The notes: generated by a model not told the origin, from the letters alone. Numbered from the stretch's first letter, positions 11,301-21,890 are shown. The stretch is DNA of 64,000 nucleotides from Saccharina japonica (GCA_008828725.1 MEHQ01002047.1:158591-222590), one strand, 5' to 3'. Made by a program: numbers and translations.

Positions 11301-11365
11301 TACATACATACATACATACATACATACATACATACATACATACATACATACATACATACATACAT
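11298..11365 (+). repeat. (ACAT)17 microsatellite
   Basis: Equivalent of the long array at 8161-8744, here bridged into unique sequence on the right. This copy probably shows the true genomic continuation. Confidence 0.95.
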
Positions 11366-11442
11366 GTTCCATGCAGGGTTTTTTTGGGGGGGGGGGTTCA
11401 TGTCCGCTCCTTCTTGCTGTGTCGACCGCCACAACCACCCTC

Positions 11443-11790
11443 GACGCGTGCAACGATGGAAATAATACCTGGTACGAGCACTTTTTCGCTAAATAAAATG
11501 GTTTCTGAATGATCGGGCTCCTTGCCTTAACTTAACCCCTTGAGAATTGGTCCCACGAATATGGGGACAAACTACTTGGAATTAGTGTGCCTTAACCCAA
11601 AATTGTCGGAATTTCAATATTCTTGTGTTTGCAATATTGCTCATAATGAACTTCGGCCAAGGTAGCATATGTATTGTCCATCGTGTAGCACTTATATTTT
11701 TCTAAAAAAAACAAAACAGTTTTTTACTTACTATTAGTATAGAGCTCCTTTCGTGATGAGCTTCAGAAAACTGTTTTAACATGGTGCGCC
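11443..11790 (+). repeat. TTGGCTGAAACG-family repeat, interrupted
   Basis: Begins CGCGTGCAACGATGG, then GCACTTTTTCGCTAAA and GAATGATCGGGCTCC, and resumes at CCTTAACCCAAAATTGTCGG. A truncated TTAA-type MITE (11532-11589) sits between the halves. The distal part matches 36977-37150 and 61740-61910 through a GTGCGCCTCTACC-like block. Confidence 0.7.
11532..11589 (+). mobile_element. Truncated TTAA-type (piggyBac-like) mini-element
   Basis: TTAACCCCTTGAGAATTGG, then the CTACTTGGAATTAGTGTG core shared with 13640-13729. The other end is missing. It is nested in the TTGGCTGAAACG-family repeat. Confidence 0.65.
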
Positions 11791-12035
11791 TCTACCGTAT
11801 CAATACTCGTGTACACAACATTCTTGATTGTGAGCCCCCGATTGTAATGGCAAAGTTCACGAAAACGCCTACGTAATAATATATTTAATATATACCGGTA
11901 TATATTATATATACATATTTTACGAATATGATAATAAGGTCGATATTTTCCCTCGCCAGCCGTCAAAGGAGGGGCTGCGTGAGAAAGGCGTGGCCGCGGA
12001 AGGGATAGGGGCCACGGGAGGACCCTATGGGGGGG
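11791..12035. other. AT-rich spacer, no gene seen
   Basis: TATATA-rich palindromic stretch at about 11880-11925. Nothing recognisable otherwise. Confidence 0.5.
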
Positions 12036-12118
12036 CGGGTGTACTCATTTGTTCCTCGCCTTACGTAGTCATTTGACCATGGACCACGCATCCCTTTCGA
12101 GACGGAGCACCGTGCGGT
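12036..12118 (-). repeat. Dispersed repeat, GGTCAATGGTC family, reverse copy
   Basis: The complement reads CTCCGTCTCGAAAGGGATGCGTGGTCCATGGTCAAATGACTA, the same order as 2487-2575 and 58065-58160. Confidence 0.7.
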
Positions 12119-12578
12119 GTTCCTACCCCTAAAAGAGAAACCTGCTCTCGTTACGGTTTTCCGCATAGATAGGCGGGTGAGGCTGGGGGGCGATTGGCCG
12201 AGTTACGCTCGACCCGCCGCCTACTCCTCATTTTCGCTCGGCCAGTAATGTGGTGCAATCCAGTACACTGACTTGCATGCAATCCAGTACACTGATGGCG
12301 GACCCAGTCGATATGGTATCTACTTTGAGGCTGCCAATCAATGCCCAGCCCTGTCAATTGATCACCCATCCCTGGAAAGTACACCCTCTTCTTGCGGTAT
12401 CAAAGACGGGGGTGGAGTTTTTTTTTGTTGTTTAGAAAGCTTCACGAGTATTATTAGTAGAGTATGTAAGGGGGTCTGGAGATAGTGTTGGCAGGTGGTC
12501 TCTCGTATATATAATACAACAGCTGCAGTGAGGCCCTCACCCATGTCCTCGAATAAGTGGTATACTGTTGTATACAGT

Positions 12579-13000
12579 AGTGGGTACCCCTTTTTTAGAG
12601 CGCCCGAGATAAGAGCAGTCGGGATTAAAGAGCGGTCAGTCAAATCGGCATGTCCCCCTATACTAAAAGCTATATATTGCCCACGACGTATGCAGCGGGT
12701 ACTCCGATTTAAGAGCACCCAAGATAAGAGTATTCGGTATGAAAGAGCGGTCAGTCAAATCGGCATGTCCCCCTATACGAAAAGCTATATATTGCCCACG
12801 ACGTATACAGTAGTGGGTACTCCGATTTAAGAGCACCCAAGATAAGAGTATTCGGGATTTAAGAGCGGTCAGTCAAATCGGCATGTCCCGCCTATACAAA
12901 AAAAACTACACATTGCCCACTACAGAAAAGAGCAATGCGTAAGATAAGAACGCTTGTTTTGGCTTTCGTCACGGGGCGCTCTAAAATCGGGGTATCCACT
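12579..13000 (+). mobile_element. TIR element built from three ~116-bp tandem units
   Basis: Inverted ends lie at 12579-12605 (AGTGGGTACCCC then TTAGAGCGCCC) and 12974-13000 (GGGCGCTCTAAAATCGGGGT then ATCCACT). Inside, the block GAGCGGTCAGTCAAATCGGC occurs three times (about 12630, 12746 and 12862). Two of the unit junctions carry an extra copy of the terminal sequence (GGGTACTCCGATTTAAGAGC at about 12694 and 12815). The element therefore looks expanded by tandem duplication that includes its own end. No transposase; target duplication not clear. Confidence 0.7.
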
Positions 13001-13639
13001 GCTGCTGTAAGCTAAACCTACCCTCGGTAGAAGCGGCAGATAGATGCTCGCCCTCGCCCAACAACTCTTCGAACCATGTTTTACGTTCCTGCTGGGCCGT
13101 CTGACTGTACATATTATGATACATATATACATGGAGGATGACGTCTACGTAAGGTACGCCAATCAATCAATGCTGTCCGCTGCAATGCGTTTGTAGTAAA
13201 TTATTTGCGTGTGGGATAGATTTACTATTAATACTACATCGTAAGGGATTTCGTGCCCGCAGTTTTCTGATTGGTCAATTTTAATAATAAATCTATCCCA
13301 CTGGTGGTAATTAATAATAAATCGTAATTGCAAAATAAGTATGTAACTATTATGATGCATGTATATATATATATATGTGTATGTACGAGTGTAACAATAT
13401 ACCAATATAAAATAAGAATGTAGGCGCGTGTTTCGGTAGAAGTGCGCCATATGTTTTTGCCTCATAAGGGTGGTCACTTATCACTTGAGGAGCTCTATAC
13501 CTCACCCAAAAACTGTTTTTTTTTTGCAGGAAAATAAAAGGGCCACCCGGAGAATATTCCCATGGCCAACGCATACCTGGTACAATGATACTGAAAAGTA
13601 TTGCAACACAAGAACGGAAAACCGATGGTGGTTTTGGGG
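13001..13639. other. No recognised feature
   Basis: AT-rich, with a (TA)n run near 13365 and poly(T) at about 13517. No conserved frames and no repeat match beyond short motifs. Confidence 0.45.
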
Positions 13640-13729
13640 TTAACCCCTTAAGAACTGGTCCCACATATTTGGGAACAAACTACTTGGAATTAGTGTGGGG
13701 TAAGTTGTTTCAGTTCTGAAATAGGTTAA
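13640..13729 (-). mobile_element. TTAA-flanked mini-element (piggyBac-like MITE)
   Basis: TTAA (13640-13643) and TTAA (13726-13729) flank a body whose ends are CCCCTTAAGAACTGG and the complement of CCTATTTCAGAACTG. The core CTACTTGGAATTAGTGTG is shared, in the opposite orientation, with 14809-14896. TTAA duplication is the established hallmark of piggyBac elements. At about 86 bp it can only be a non-autonomous derivative. Confidence 0.75.
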
Positions 13730-14044
13730 GGGTCCTGACCATTCAGAAAAAAAAAAAAACGTAATAGAGCTCGTATCTCTATCGTAGCAAGCAGGCGTAT
13801 CTATTCAATTTCGTACGTAATACACATGCTCATGACACAATATACCAGTGCATGCCTGGTGTGATAAATCGTAGGGCTGCCGCTTCACTGCTGAATGGGG
13901 TGGGTTTCGCAGTGGGAAGGTGTGGCCGCCGCGTTGTTTACTCGGCGCTCGAGGTGGCGTAGCTTGTTTACAAGTATTTTTCTCGATATCCAATAAAACA
14001 TGTGTACACAAAAATCAACATGAACGGCACTGCTGCTGCTGCTG
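13730..14044. other. No recognised feature
   Basis: Poly(A) at 13747-13759 and a short CTG run just before the SINE. No gene or repeat match seen. Confidence 0.45.
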
Positions 14045-14417
14045 TTTTTTTTTTTTTTTTTTTTTTTTTCCATCCCATGTATTATCTTCGCCCTTCCTTT
14101 CTCTCTCCTCCCTATTAATAGTCGTAACTCAGATCCGGGGTCACAAAGTAGGCTCCTCTCCCTCCTCCCCCACTACGGTTCTTGCCTTGCATTTTTATCG
14201 CGAGAAGACTTCAGCCTTTCCTTCCCTCGTCGACTCGCATCGAATTGTGCCTACCCACGCTATTAATACTATTAATTGGCGCTCTCAGCAGTTGATTCCG
14301 TTTTTTATTTATTTTTGCAAATAAACTCAAAAGTCCGACCCACGTGAGATTCGAACTCCAGACATCAACGTTCAGAAGCGTTCGAGGTTACCTCTAGACC
14401 ATCGGAGCGACCGACCC
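14045..14417 (-). mobile_element. tRNA-derived SINE (family S1), reverse orientation, near full length
   Basis: Read on the minus strand, a tRNA-like head comes first (14340-14417). It has box A TGGTCTAGAGG and box B GAGTTCGAATC in a perfect 5-bp T stem (GGAG/CTC type). The S1 body with TTTGTGACCCCGGATCTGAG follows and ends in 25 A. The head differs from that of 6888-7215, so either the family has two tRNA-like heads or the copies are old. Confidence 0.8.
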
Positions 14418-14808
14418 AATTGTAATACGAATATTGCAGTTATTATCTACTGATTACCAGGTACCTGGTATAGATTACGGCATAATAAGTCAAGTATAGT
14501 ATGTAATAATAAATGTAATAAAAGTATCATATAATATACCAGTACAAGTACAGGCAACATGTATAGTATATACCGGCCCCCTGCAGTAATAAGAAATGTG
14601 AACTTCGTATTAAAATCACGAAAGTCAGGTTCGTTTTTTTTCACTGTTTGTTTCCACTCACTTCGAATAATTCATGGCGTAAGAAACGGAGATACGAAAC
14701 GGCGGAAACAGAAAACCTACAACGTCAAGCAGTATAGACTATAAACGCCAGTCCCAGGGACCAGGGAGGGGTGTTGGTGTGACTCGCATGGATAAAAAAC
14801 CACAGCCA
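14418..14808. other. No recognised gene
   Basis: Contains the 16-bp palindrome TACCAGGTACCTGGTA at about 14455 and AT-rich sequence. No coding evidence. Confidence 0.5.
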
Positions 14809-14896
14809 TTAACCCATTCAGAACTGAAAAACATGTCCCACACTAATTCCAATTAGTTTGTCCCCAAGTTCGTGGGACCAGTTCTTAAGGGGTTAA
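14809..14896 (+). mobile_element. TTAA-flanked mini-element (piggyBac-like MITE)
   Basis: TTAA at both boundaries (14809-14812 and 14893-14896). Inverted ends CCCATTCAGAACTG and CCAGTTCTTAAGGGG flank a CACACTAATTCCAATTAG core. Relatives lie at 13640, 25908 and 54934. Confidence 0.78.
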
Positions 14897-15115
14897 AACC
14901 AAGTTAAAACTACAAAAAAAAAAAAAATGAATTTTGCGCCAAGTTGCATCAAGTGTTCTATTGCGGTGCTCATCTCGCTCAACTGTTTCCTCAGCGATGC
15001 TGACCCGAGCCTGAGGCGTCATGCGGGCGGAAACCATACGTACAGAACACCAGCACAAGACGCGATTCTATGTATCATACCTCTCTCTATATTGCCGCAA
15101 TACACTCTGTCTGTG

Positions 15116-15284
15116 GTACAGGACACCAAATAAAAAACAGGCTAATACAAAAGCCAGGCTGAGATTTAAAGGAAAATATGAACTCCGGGAATCGTTATCT
15201 TGAATTTAGTGTAGAACGCACCCTGTCTCAAATAAGAAACTCATCCTGGACCAGATTTCCTGTTTCTTATTAGGTGTCCTGTAC
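15116..15284 (+). mobile_element. TA-type MITE, AGGACACC family, intact 169 bp
   Basis: Perfect 12-bp inverted ends GTACAGGACACC (15116-15127) and GGTGTCCTGTAC (15273-15284). Internal landmarks are AATAAAAAACAGGC, GTTATCTTGAA, TCTCAAATAAGAAA and CCTGGACCAGATTTC. Length equals that of 23884-24052. If the true terminus is CAGGACACC, the flanking TA would be a Tc1/mariner-type target duplication. Confidence 0.8.
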
Positions 15285-16186
15285 TGCTGTATATACTAAA
15301 AAAATGTGAAATCATAAATTTTCTCTGATGATACTGTCCGAGTAAAATGCATTGATTGTTAGAAACTGTTTTTGGCTGGAGCCGAAACAAGCGTTTGTTT
15401 CTCATTGAGCGCCCGTACTGCTCCGTGTAACAAGTAGTATTAATAGTGTTCCTGGAAATGTTTCAGAGATTCTCCTGCAGACTTCATGACATTACGCGCA
15501 TTGCCGTCGCACCAGCAATTCAAAACTATGCCTATGCCTATATTGTTGTATCATATATAGGACCAGCAACAACATCCAACAAACAAGGTATCGCGCTGCT
15601 ACGCACAAGTAATCACGTGTGTGGGACATATGATATCATACATGCTATGTGTGTGTTCTTCACATTAAACCTTCCTTTCTACCCGTCGACATCCAGCACA
15701 CCCAGTGTCCGTGCCGATTCTTCATCCTGAAAAGGTACCAGTTCTGTGGTCACAAAACTACGACACAGAGATACTACGCTCAGTGCAGTAAGCAGAGCAG
15801 ACAATGCAATGCCATATACGACAGGCAAGACCTACCCTGCTAGCAATCAAGGTGCATGCAAGAGAAAAAAAGAGAAAACAGAAAAAAAGCGAAAAGGAAA
15901 AAAGATACGAAGTAACAACCAGGACCCAAATATGATTAATACCGGTATGTAATAGTAAAAATACGTGAAACATACCGTCCGCGACAGATGTTAAGAATCT
16001 GATAATTAAGAAATTGAGACTGATAATTTGGGGGGTACACAAGAATGCGACCTTCTCTTTGTACGGAAAATAGTGTGGAACACCACCCAGTCTTACATAC
16101 TATTAAGAAAATTCCAGACTGGCCAAAAACAAGAGATTCTAGATTCTCAACATCTATCTGTCGAGTACTGCTGCTGTACGTATACA
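15285..16186. other. No supported gene
   Basis: The block CTACCCGTCGACATCCAGCA, then GTGCCGATTCTTCATCCT (about 15678-15730), recurs at 18520-18582, so it is another dispersed repeat. Frames such as 15446-15730 lack any domain. Confidence 0.45.
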
Positions 16187-16413
16187 GTACAGGACACCGA
16201 ATAAGAAACAGGCTGAGATTATAAGAAATTCGGGAGTCGTTATCTTGAAATAAGTGTAGAAAGCACCCTCTCTCAAATAAGAAATATAGCCTGGACCAAG
16301 GGCGCACAAAAAAAAAAGTTATCGACACCACACACCCCCCCCCCCCCCTATATTGGAGGGAAGAAACCGGAATGGACCATATTTCCTGTTTCTTATTATA
16401 GTGTGTCCTGTAC
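16187..16413 (+). mobile_element. TA-type MITE, AGGACACC family, interrupted
   Basis: Starts GTACAGGACACC and ends GTGTGTCCTGTAC with all family landmarks in order. Roughly 60 extra bases, including poly(A) and a run of about 15 C (about 16305-16365), separate the GGACCA block from the 3' terminus. Confidence 0.75.
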
Positions 16414-16688
16414 TACGGTTTGTAGTTTTTTTTGTCTCTGCTATGGACCCTGAATACTATACTACTATTATTGTTCCCCGCAATAGGCTAGCTACACTCT
16501 ACGCTCGCACAGACAGGCGAGTTCATGTCTCATGTCGCGGTGATACCGGTTGGGGGGTGATGCTGGCCACTGGCCGCGTCCTTGCCATTACCGCCGATCC
16601 CGTGCCTGATTAGCACAAAAAAAAGTGTAGCCGGTCCTCTAAAATAAAATGTTTTATATATGCGTACATGGAAGTTTAAGTTTTACAC

Positions 16689-16690
<2 letters not shown>
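16414..16690. other. No recognised feature
   Basis: A frame at 16353-16613 begins inside the MITE and shows no domain. Nothing else stands out. Confidence 0.4.

Positions 16691-16748
<58 letters not shown>
16691..16748 (+). repeat. (GCT)19 microsatellite
   Basis: Uninterrupted GCT. The poly-Ala frame through it is a repeat artefact. Confidence 0.95.
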
Positions 16749-16750
<2 letters not shown>

Positions 16751-17381
16751 TGTTGTCGCTTCCGTAGTTTTGTAATTTTACAAAAAAAAATGAATGCACA
16801 AAACAGTGTTATTTATATTATTATCATGAGTGAGTGTGAGAGAAGTTTTTTATCTGTCGCAAGATACCTGGTACATCAAGGGTACATGTTCCATCGAAGC
16901 GGAATCACAGACAACAAGCAGCGGAAACAGCGTGTGTGTGCGGCTGGGATAAATGCTAAAATATTGCTGCTGCTGTAGGAACAATGCGCAGCAGATACAT
17001 ATTATAGCATACATATATCGTATATACACATATATATATAATATGTGTAGCTGGGGATGAACGATAACAGACGTACAAAACGACAAAAAAGAAACGTTTG
17101 TGCGCTGAAAAAAAAGGATGCCGTTATTGTTATTGCACCAGAGTACTGCTGTACCAGGTACGTACTGACTACTGACGATCGGAACATCGCGCGCTCTCTA
17201 TACTGCTGTATATACACTCGTATGATACGAGTATTCACGTCGTCAAATTATATAGCAAGGGCACGCCCAATCCATTTCGTCGACAACTCCTCCTCCAGAC
17301 AGGTCTCGCCCAGCAAACGCTTACCTACCTCCTCCTCCTCCTCCTCCTGCTGCAGAGCTAACGACGTAGATCCGTCAAGGT
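16749..17381. other. No recognised gene
   Basis: Mixed AT-rich DNA with a TATATA stretch near 17030 and a short (CTC)n run at about 17330. No gene supported. Confidence 0.45.
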
Positions 17382-17457
17382 GGTGTTGGTGGCGATGGTG
17401 GTGGTGGTCGTGGTCGTGGTGGTGGTGGTGGTGGTGGTGGTGGTGGTGGTGGTGGTG
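17382..17457 (+). repeat. (GGT)n microsatellite
   Basis: GGT/GTGGTC units give poly-Trp, poly-Val or poly-Thr frames that are not genes. Confidence 0.93.
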
Positions 17458-17573
17458 AGTGTACGAGTCGTGTTCCGTCGAGTCGAAGAATAAATGAGGC
17501 GTATACTGAAGTGAAGCAAACGATCAATAGCCAGCAGACGACAAGTTGAGTGTTTCCGACTTCCGATCGATGG

Positions 17574-17707
17574 TGCTGATGATGATGATGATGATGATGT
17601 TGCTGGAGCTACCGCCTCTGGTGTCGCTCTACGTAGCTCGCTGTCTGTGGTGGCCCTCCTCGCTCGTAGTATCGTCAACACCCGGACTAAGAGGCTGTTC
17701 AAGGTGG

Positions 17708-17761
<54 letters not shown>

Positions 17762-17776
17762 GCTTGCTGATGTGCT
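17574..17776 (+). repeat. (GAT)n and (GCT)n microsatellites
   Basis: GAT units at about 17576-17602 and roughly 20 GCT units at 17708-17770, separated by about 100 bp without any recognisable gene. Confidence 0.93.
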
Positions 17777-18258
17777 TGCTGCTGTGCTGCTGCTTTTCTC
17801 TCCCTGATTGTGTAGGGCAGAGGTTGTATGTGAATGGAGCTCTGGTGCTGCTTGGAATACTTATTGCTGTGTTTTGCGTTTTTAGATTACAGCCTTGAAT
17901 GAAAATGAAAGAATACTGGAACATTGCACATTGATTCGTTTCTGGAAAGGGCTGGCTGCTGGCTGCAGACTGCAGATCAATCTGAGTAATCCGAGACATG
18001 AAGGAAAAACCGGAAAAGAACAAAAGAACAATGTGATGTTTTGGACACATTTCGACAGGCTCGTCATGCGTCATGTGTCATTGTTTTTGCTACGTATGCG
18101 TAGATGTATCGTACGTAGAATGGTTTCTTCGTTTCCGACAGGTATTACGTATGTATTATTGATGGAACACCCGGGATCTCCTTGGAATTATCCCCGAAAC
18201 GATTTCGCACGTGAATTTATTTTCCAGTGTCATTTATGCCTGTGTTGGCTTCACACTT
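17777..18258. other. No recognised feature
   Basis: Frames on both strands continue out of the microsatellites. No domain or repeat match. Confidence 0.4.
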
Positions 18259-18475
18259 TTTTTTCTTTTTTCTTTTTCTTTTTTTGTCCATCCCATTTAT
18301 TATCTTCGCCGTTCCTTTCTCTCTTCTTCCTAGGCGTAACTCAGGTCCGGGGGCACAAAGTAGGCTCTTCTCCTTCCTCCCCCACTACGGTTCTTGCCTT
18401 GCATTTTTATCTCGAGAAGATTCCAGCACTCTTAATTTCTTCCCTCGTCGACTTGCGTCGGATTCCGCCTACACT
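18259..18475 (-). mobile_element. S1 SINE, 5'-truncated, reverse orientation
   Basis: Has the 3' body (TTTGTGCCCCCGGACCTGAG) and an impure poly(A) tail as read on the minus strand. The tRNA-like head is missing, a common outcome of incomplete reverse transcription. Confidence 0.75.
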
Positions 18476-18519
18476 ACTATTATTATACATATAATAATAT
18501 GATATATTGACAACCAACC

Positions 18520-18582
18520 GTCCTTTCTACCCGTCGACATCCAGCACACCCCCCCGGTCTGTGCCGATTCTTCATCCTAGAG
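18520..18582 (+). repeat. Dispersed repeat, second copy of 15678-15730
   Basis: CTACCCGTCGACATCCAGCA, then TGTGCCGATTCTTCATCCT. Confidence 0.6.
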
Positions 18583-18719
18583 AGATACGAGTACCAGTTG
18601 TGTGGTGATTATGTGGTCACGTAGTCACAGTCTGCTGTGAGACAAAGAAAAAAATTGTATACGTTGACGTACCTGGTATATATCATATATCGCGACGTAA
18701 TAATGAATGGGTTGTTGTT

Positions 18720-18896
18720 GTTGTTGTCTTCACATTAAACTCGTTTCAGTTGCTAATCCCTATAGTCTGATCTAGCAAGATCACAGCCCGTGGTCACAAA
18801 AGTGCTAGAGCCATCAGAGAATCCTAAAGAACACGCACACTTAGCAGGGAAAGGATACACAAGTCCGAAGAGGTACACCTAAAATCCCTACAGTAT
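18720..18896 (+). repeat. Left arm of a long inverted repeat
   Basis: About 170 bp match the complement of 21052-21220 with only a ~10-bp insertion (near 18757) and a few substitutions. Both arms have GTTGTTGTCTTCAC at the outer edge. They could be long TIRs of a ~2.5-kb element. Confidence 0.8.
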
Positions 18897-20346
18897 ATTA
18901 TGCGTGTGTGTCCAAAATTGAACTACACGCCCGCAATCTCCATTCGACTACAGCAGCATCGCCCCCCCCCCCCCCCCCCACTCTTCACCACTGAATTTGC
19001 CGACTATAGCGTAACTGCTGTCTGAAGTGCTGTCTGTACAAAAACACACGGTATGCGTGGGAACAAATGGAGCACGCAGCTGCTGTCTGAAGTGCTGCCA
19101 AATGACAGTCCGCGGGCACACAGTGAAAAAGAGCAGCCAACCAAAGCCATCACGTCAATTGACAATTACCCGAATCTATCCTGTAACGTCTGTGCTAGGC
19201 ACAGCATTAATAACATCGACACTGATTAGGAATCGTTCCACATTGAAGGGGTCTTCCACGATCAGGCACACAATTAAGGCACCCGGGGTGTCGCCCCCAT
19301 CTCTGCCGCTCTCTCTACAAAACCAGTGACGTCATCCACACAGACCCAACAACAACATTCAGGGGAAAAAACGAAATATTTGTCAACAAAAAAATGTTTG
19401 TCCGTTCGCCACGGGTCGATGTCGTCCGTGCTCCGGATCGCTGCTCCGGTGCGCTGCTGTGCTGCTGCGCCGGCGCGCTGCTGTGCTGCTGCTCCGGCGC
19501 GCCGCTCCGGTGCCGCTTGGCCAGTCCTAGCACGACCACACTCGACTCGCTCCGTCCGTACACGCCCTCTTGCTGTCCTTCCCAGTCGGCTCCTCGCTTT
19601 CTCCTCGTTGCACTAGGGTGCTTGGTCTGGAAAATAATAATTTCATCGCGCTGAAGGGGTCAACCAGCCCAAGGCTCCACCTCGTCGCCACACGCTCCCT
19701 CCTCCTTTGATGGCGAAGCCAGGTTACTGAGAAGCAGTACAGTCCCTCTAGCAGACAGACCTAGGGCCGTGTACATAGTGTCCGTCCACCTTTCTGATGG
19801 CGTCTGCCTCCGCGCACAAAAGNTGAGATGGACATTGCTGTCTACACTGACGGCCAAAAAGGCCCGTGCATCTGAACTTTTGCGCCTGGCGCACCAGTGC
19901 CGATCCAAATCTACCGCTGCACACGCTTCGCAGCGGGTGCGCAGTAGCAAGGAGGTATCGGTCCGCTTGAGGGTGAGCCTAGCCTTGTTCGCTAGAAAGA
20001 CCCCCCCCCTCGCTATGGGCCATGCCAAAGCAAAAACCTTGCCGAGGCAGCGAGGGGAAGAAGGGAGAGTTGTAAAGATGATCTTTTCCGAGGGGGCATG
20101 GAGTGAATTGACACACGACACGAAGTGAGACGTGGAAGTGTGGAGAGCGTAAGCTTTATTTTGACCCATCCGCCGGAGGATTAAAAAAAAAATATATATA
20201 TATATATATACAAGTTGCAACACAAGCCAGATCAAAAACAATACCTGGTAATAGTAAAAAACAATAAAATAAACCCAGAATATGAAATTAACAAGAATAC
20301 ATATATGACACAAGTGGACCCAAGGCTGCCTGTGGGTACGATATGT
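18897..20346. other. Interior of the inverted repeat, with poly(C) and an N
   Basis: A run of about 18 C (18961-18978), CGCGCTGCTGTGCTGCTG-type short repeats at about 19450-19500, a single N at 19823 and a (TA)n run at about 20193. Around the N, GC-rich frames are open on both strands but interrupted; after it one plus frame reads MDIAVYTDGQK before a stop. No gene can be supported. Confidence 0.4.
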
Positions 20347-20775
20347 CCAAGGTCAGGTTCTGTAGGGTACCTACAGAACTATACCCGGGGTATTTACCCG
20401 GGAAATGCCCTACAGAGAACTTGTGTAAGTTCTGTAAGGGTTTTATACCCGTACCCGGAACTTCTGTAAGTTCTGTACGACCTTCATACCCTACAGAGAA
20501 CTTCTGTAAGTTCTGTACTCCCCGTTTCACAATACCCGGGGTACCGGTACAACGCGTTTGTACCTGCCCGGAACTTCTGTGAGTTATGTACGCCCGGGCC
20601 ACAATACCCGGAAGTTCTGTGAGTTCTGTAAGGGTTTTATACCCTAACCCGGAACTTCTGTAAGTTCTGTAAGACATCCATACCCGTACCCGGAACTTCT
20701 GCAAGTTCTGTAAGATATTTGTCACAATACCCGGGGTAAGGGTATACCTTTTTCACAATACCTGGGGTGCCGGTA
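20347..20775 (+). repeat. Array of GGAACTTCTG-AAGTTCTGTA palindromic modules, copy A
   Basis: Opens with CCAAGGTCAGGTTCTGTAGG and then repeats a 40-60-bp module. The module joins ACCCGTACCCGGAACTTCTG, TAAGTTCTGTA and CACAATACCCGGGGTA. The first 22 bases are the exact reverse complement of 24598-24619. No coding role; Val-Pro-Gly-Thr-Ser-Val frames are repeat artefacts. Confidence 0.85.
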
Positions 20776-21051
20776 TCTATTCGGGTTCAGACCATACTTT
20801 CACGTACGGTCTTATAGTACCACTCTATGGCTCTTTTTTGTTTTTCTTGCATATTTCGCTGCCCAAAGATGAAAATGATACGTTCTATTAATGATATTGA
20901 TATTAGACTGTGTAACAGGTGCGTTTGATATGACACATTATATATATATATTATCCGTATGTATTATACGTATTGTACGTATCGTAATCGTATTTAGTAC
21001 CAGATACGTTCACGTCGTACGTACACATCGCATTATACGCATCGTAGTAGC

Positions 21052-21220
21052 ATACTGTAGGGATTTTAGGTGTTCCCCTTCGGACTTGTGTATCCTTTCC
21101 CTGCTAAGTGTGCGTGTTCTTTCGGATTCTCTGATGGCTCTAGCACTTTTGTGACCACGGGCTGTGATCTTGCTAGATCAATTAGCAACTGAAACGAGTT
21201 TAATGTGAAGACAACAACAA
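21052..21220 (-). repeat. Right arm of the long inverted repeat
   Basis: Reverse complement of 18720-18896; see that entry. The two arms enclose about 2.15 kb that includes array copy A. Confidence 0.8.
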
Positions 21221-21456
21221 AACAAGTAGCTGTTCTTGGTCAATATTTTTTGTCGGTTCACCGGCGCTTTGACGAGGACACAAGAGCAGTACGGGGCACG
21301 AAATAAAAAACAGGGTATTATTTACTAGGGAATAAGAGGCCCTCCCGCCCCCACGGCGGTAGGGCCATTGAAGCAAGTAGTAAAGGAGATGATAGAGGCT
21401 CGAATAAAAAATAATAGGAATAAAATTATAAACAATTTGACGACGAAGATTCCACA

Positions 21457-21800
21457 GATGCTCCGAGTACCTTGAAGTAAAGTAAGGAGTATAGGAAAAC
21501 ATACTTCAGGTACTTCGTGTACTCGGAGTATTTCGGGGTTCGATACTCCGGGGTACTGCTCGTACTCGGAGTATTTCGGGTATGAACACTCTCGATACTG
21601 CTTGTACTCCGAGTATTTCGGGGTCCGATACTGCGCATACTCCTTCCGTGCACTCCGAGTATTTGGGGCTTCAGTACTGCTCATACTCCAAGTACTCCGA
21701 GTATTCAGGCCGCCAGTACTCTAATACTCTATGTACTCGGAGTACGAAATGTACTCGATACTCGGAGTACACTCGGAGTGTGAAGTACGTTAGGAGCATC
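21457..21800 (+). repeat. Array of TACTCGGAGTA palindromes, copy 1
   Basis: Bounded by GATGCTCC and GGAGCATC. Inside, forms of TACTCGGAGTA or ACTCCGAGTA recur more than ten times with 20-40-bp spacing, joined by ATTTCGGGGTCCGATACT-type linkers. Confidence 0.8.
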
Positions 21801-21890
21801 TTTGCATCATTTGAAAGACTCGGCCGCCATTCCCCCCAGGTTCTGGGCGCATGTGACTGGCGTTTATAGCATTTCAAAATTCACAGATAA

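Noticed and set aside
17358-18074. 238-codon minus ORF with Ser and Thr runs
   Set aside because: It spans GGT, GAT and GCT microsatellites; the parts between have no domain.
19823-19823. A third contig overlap at this N
   Set aside because: Sequence after the N does not repeat anything upstream in the window; it may be a single ambiguous base.
19660-20313. 217-codon minus ORF across the N at 19823
   Set aside because: Depends on the unknown base, starts in AT-rich hydrophobic sequence and has no domain.
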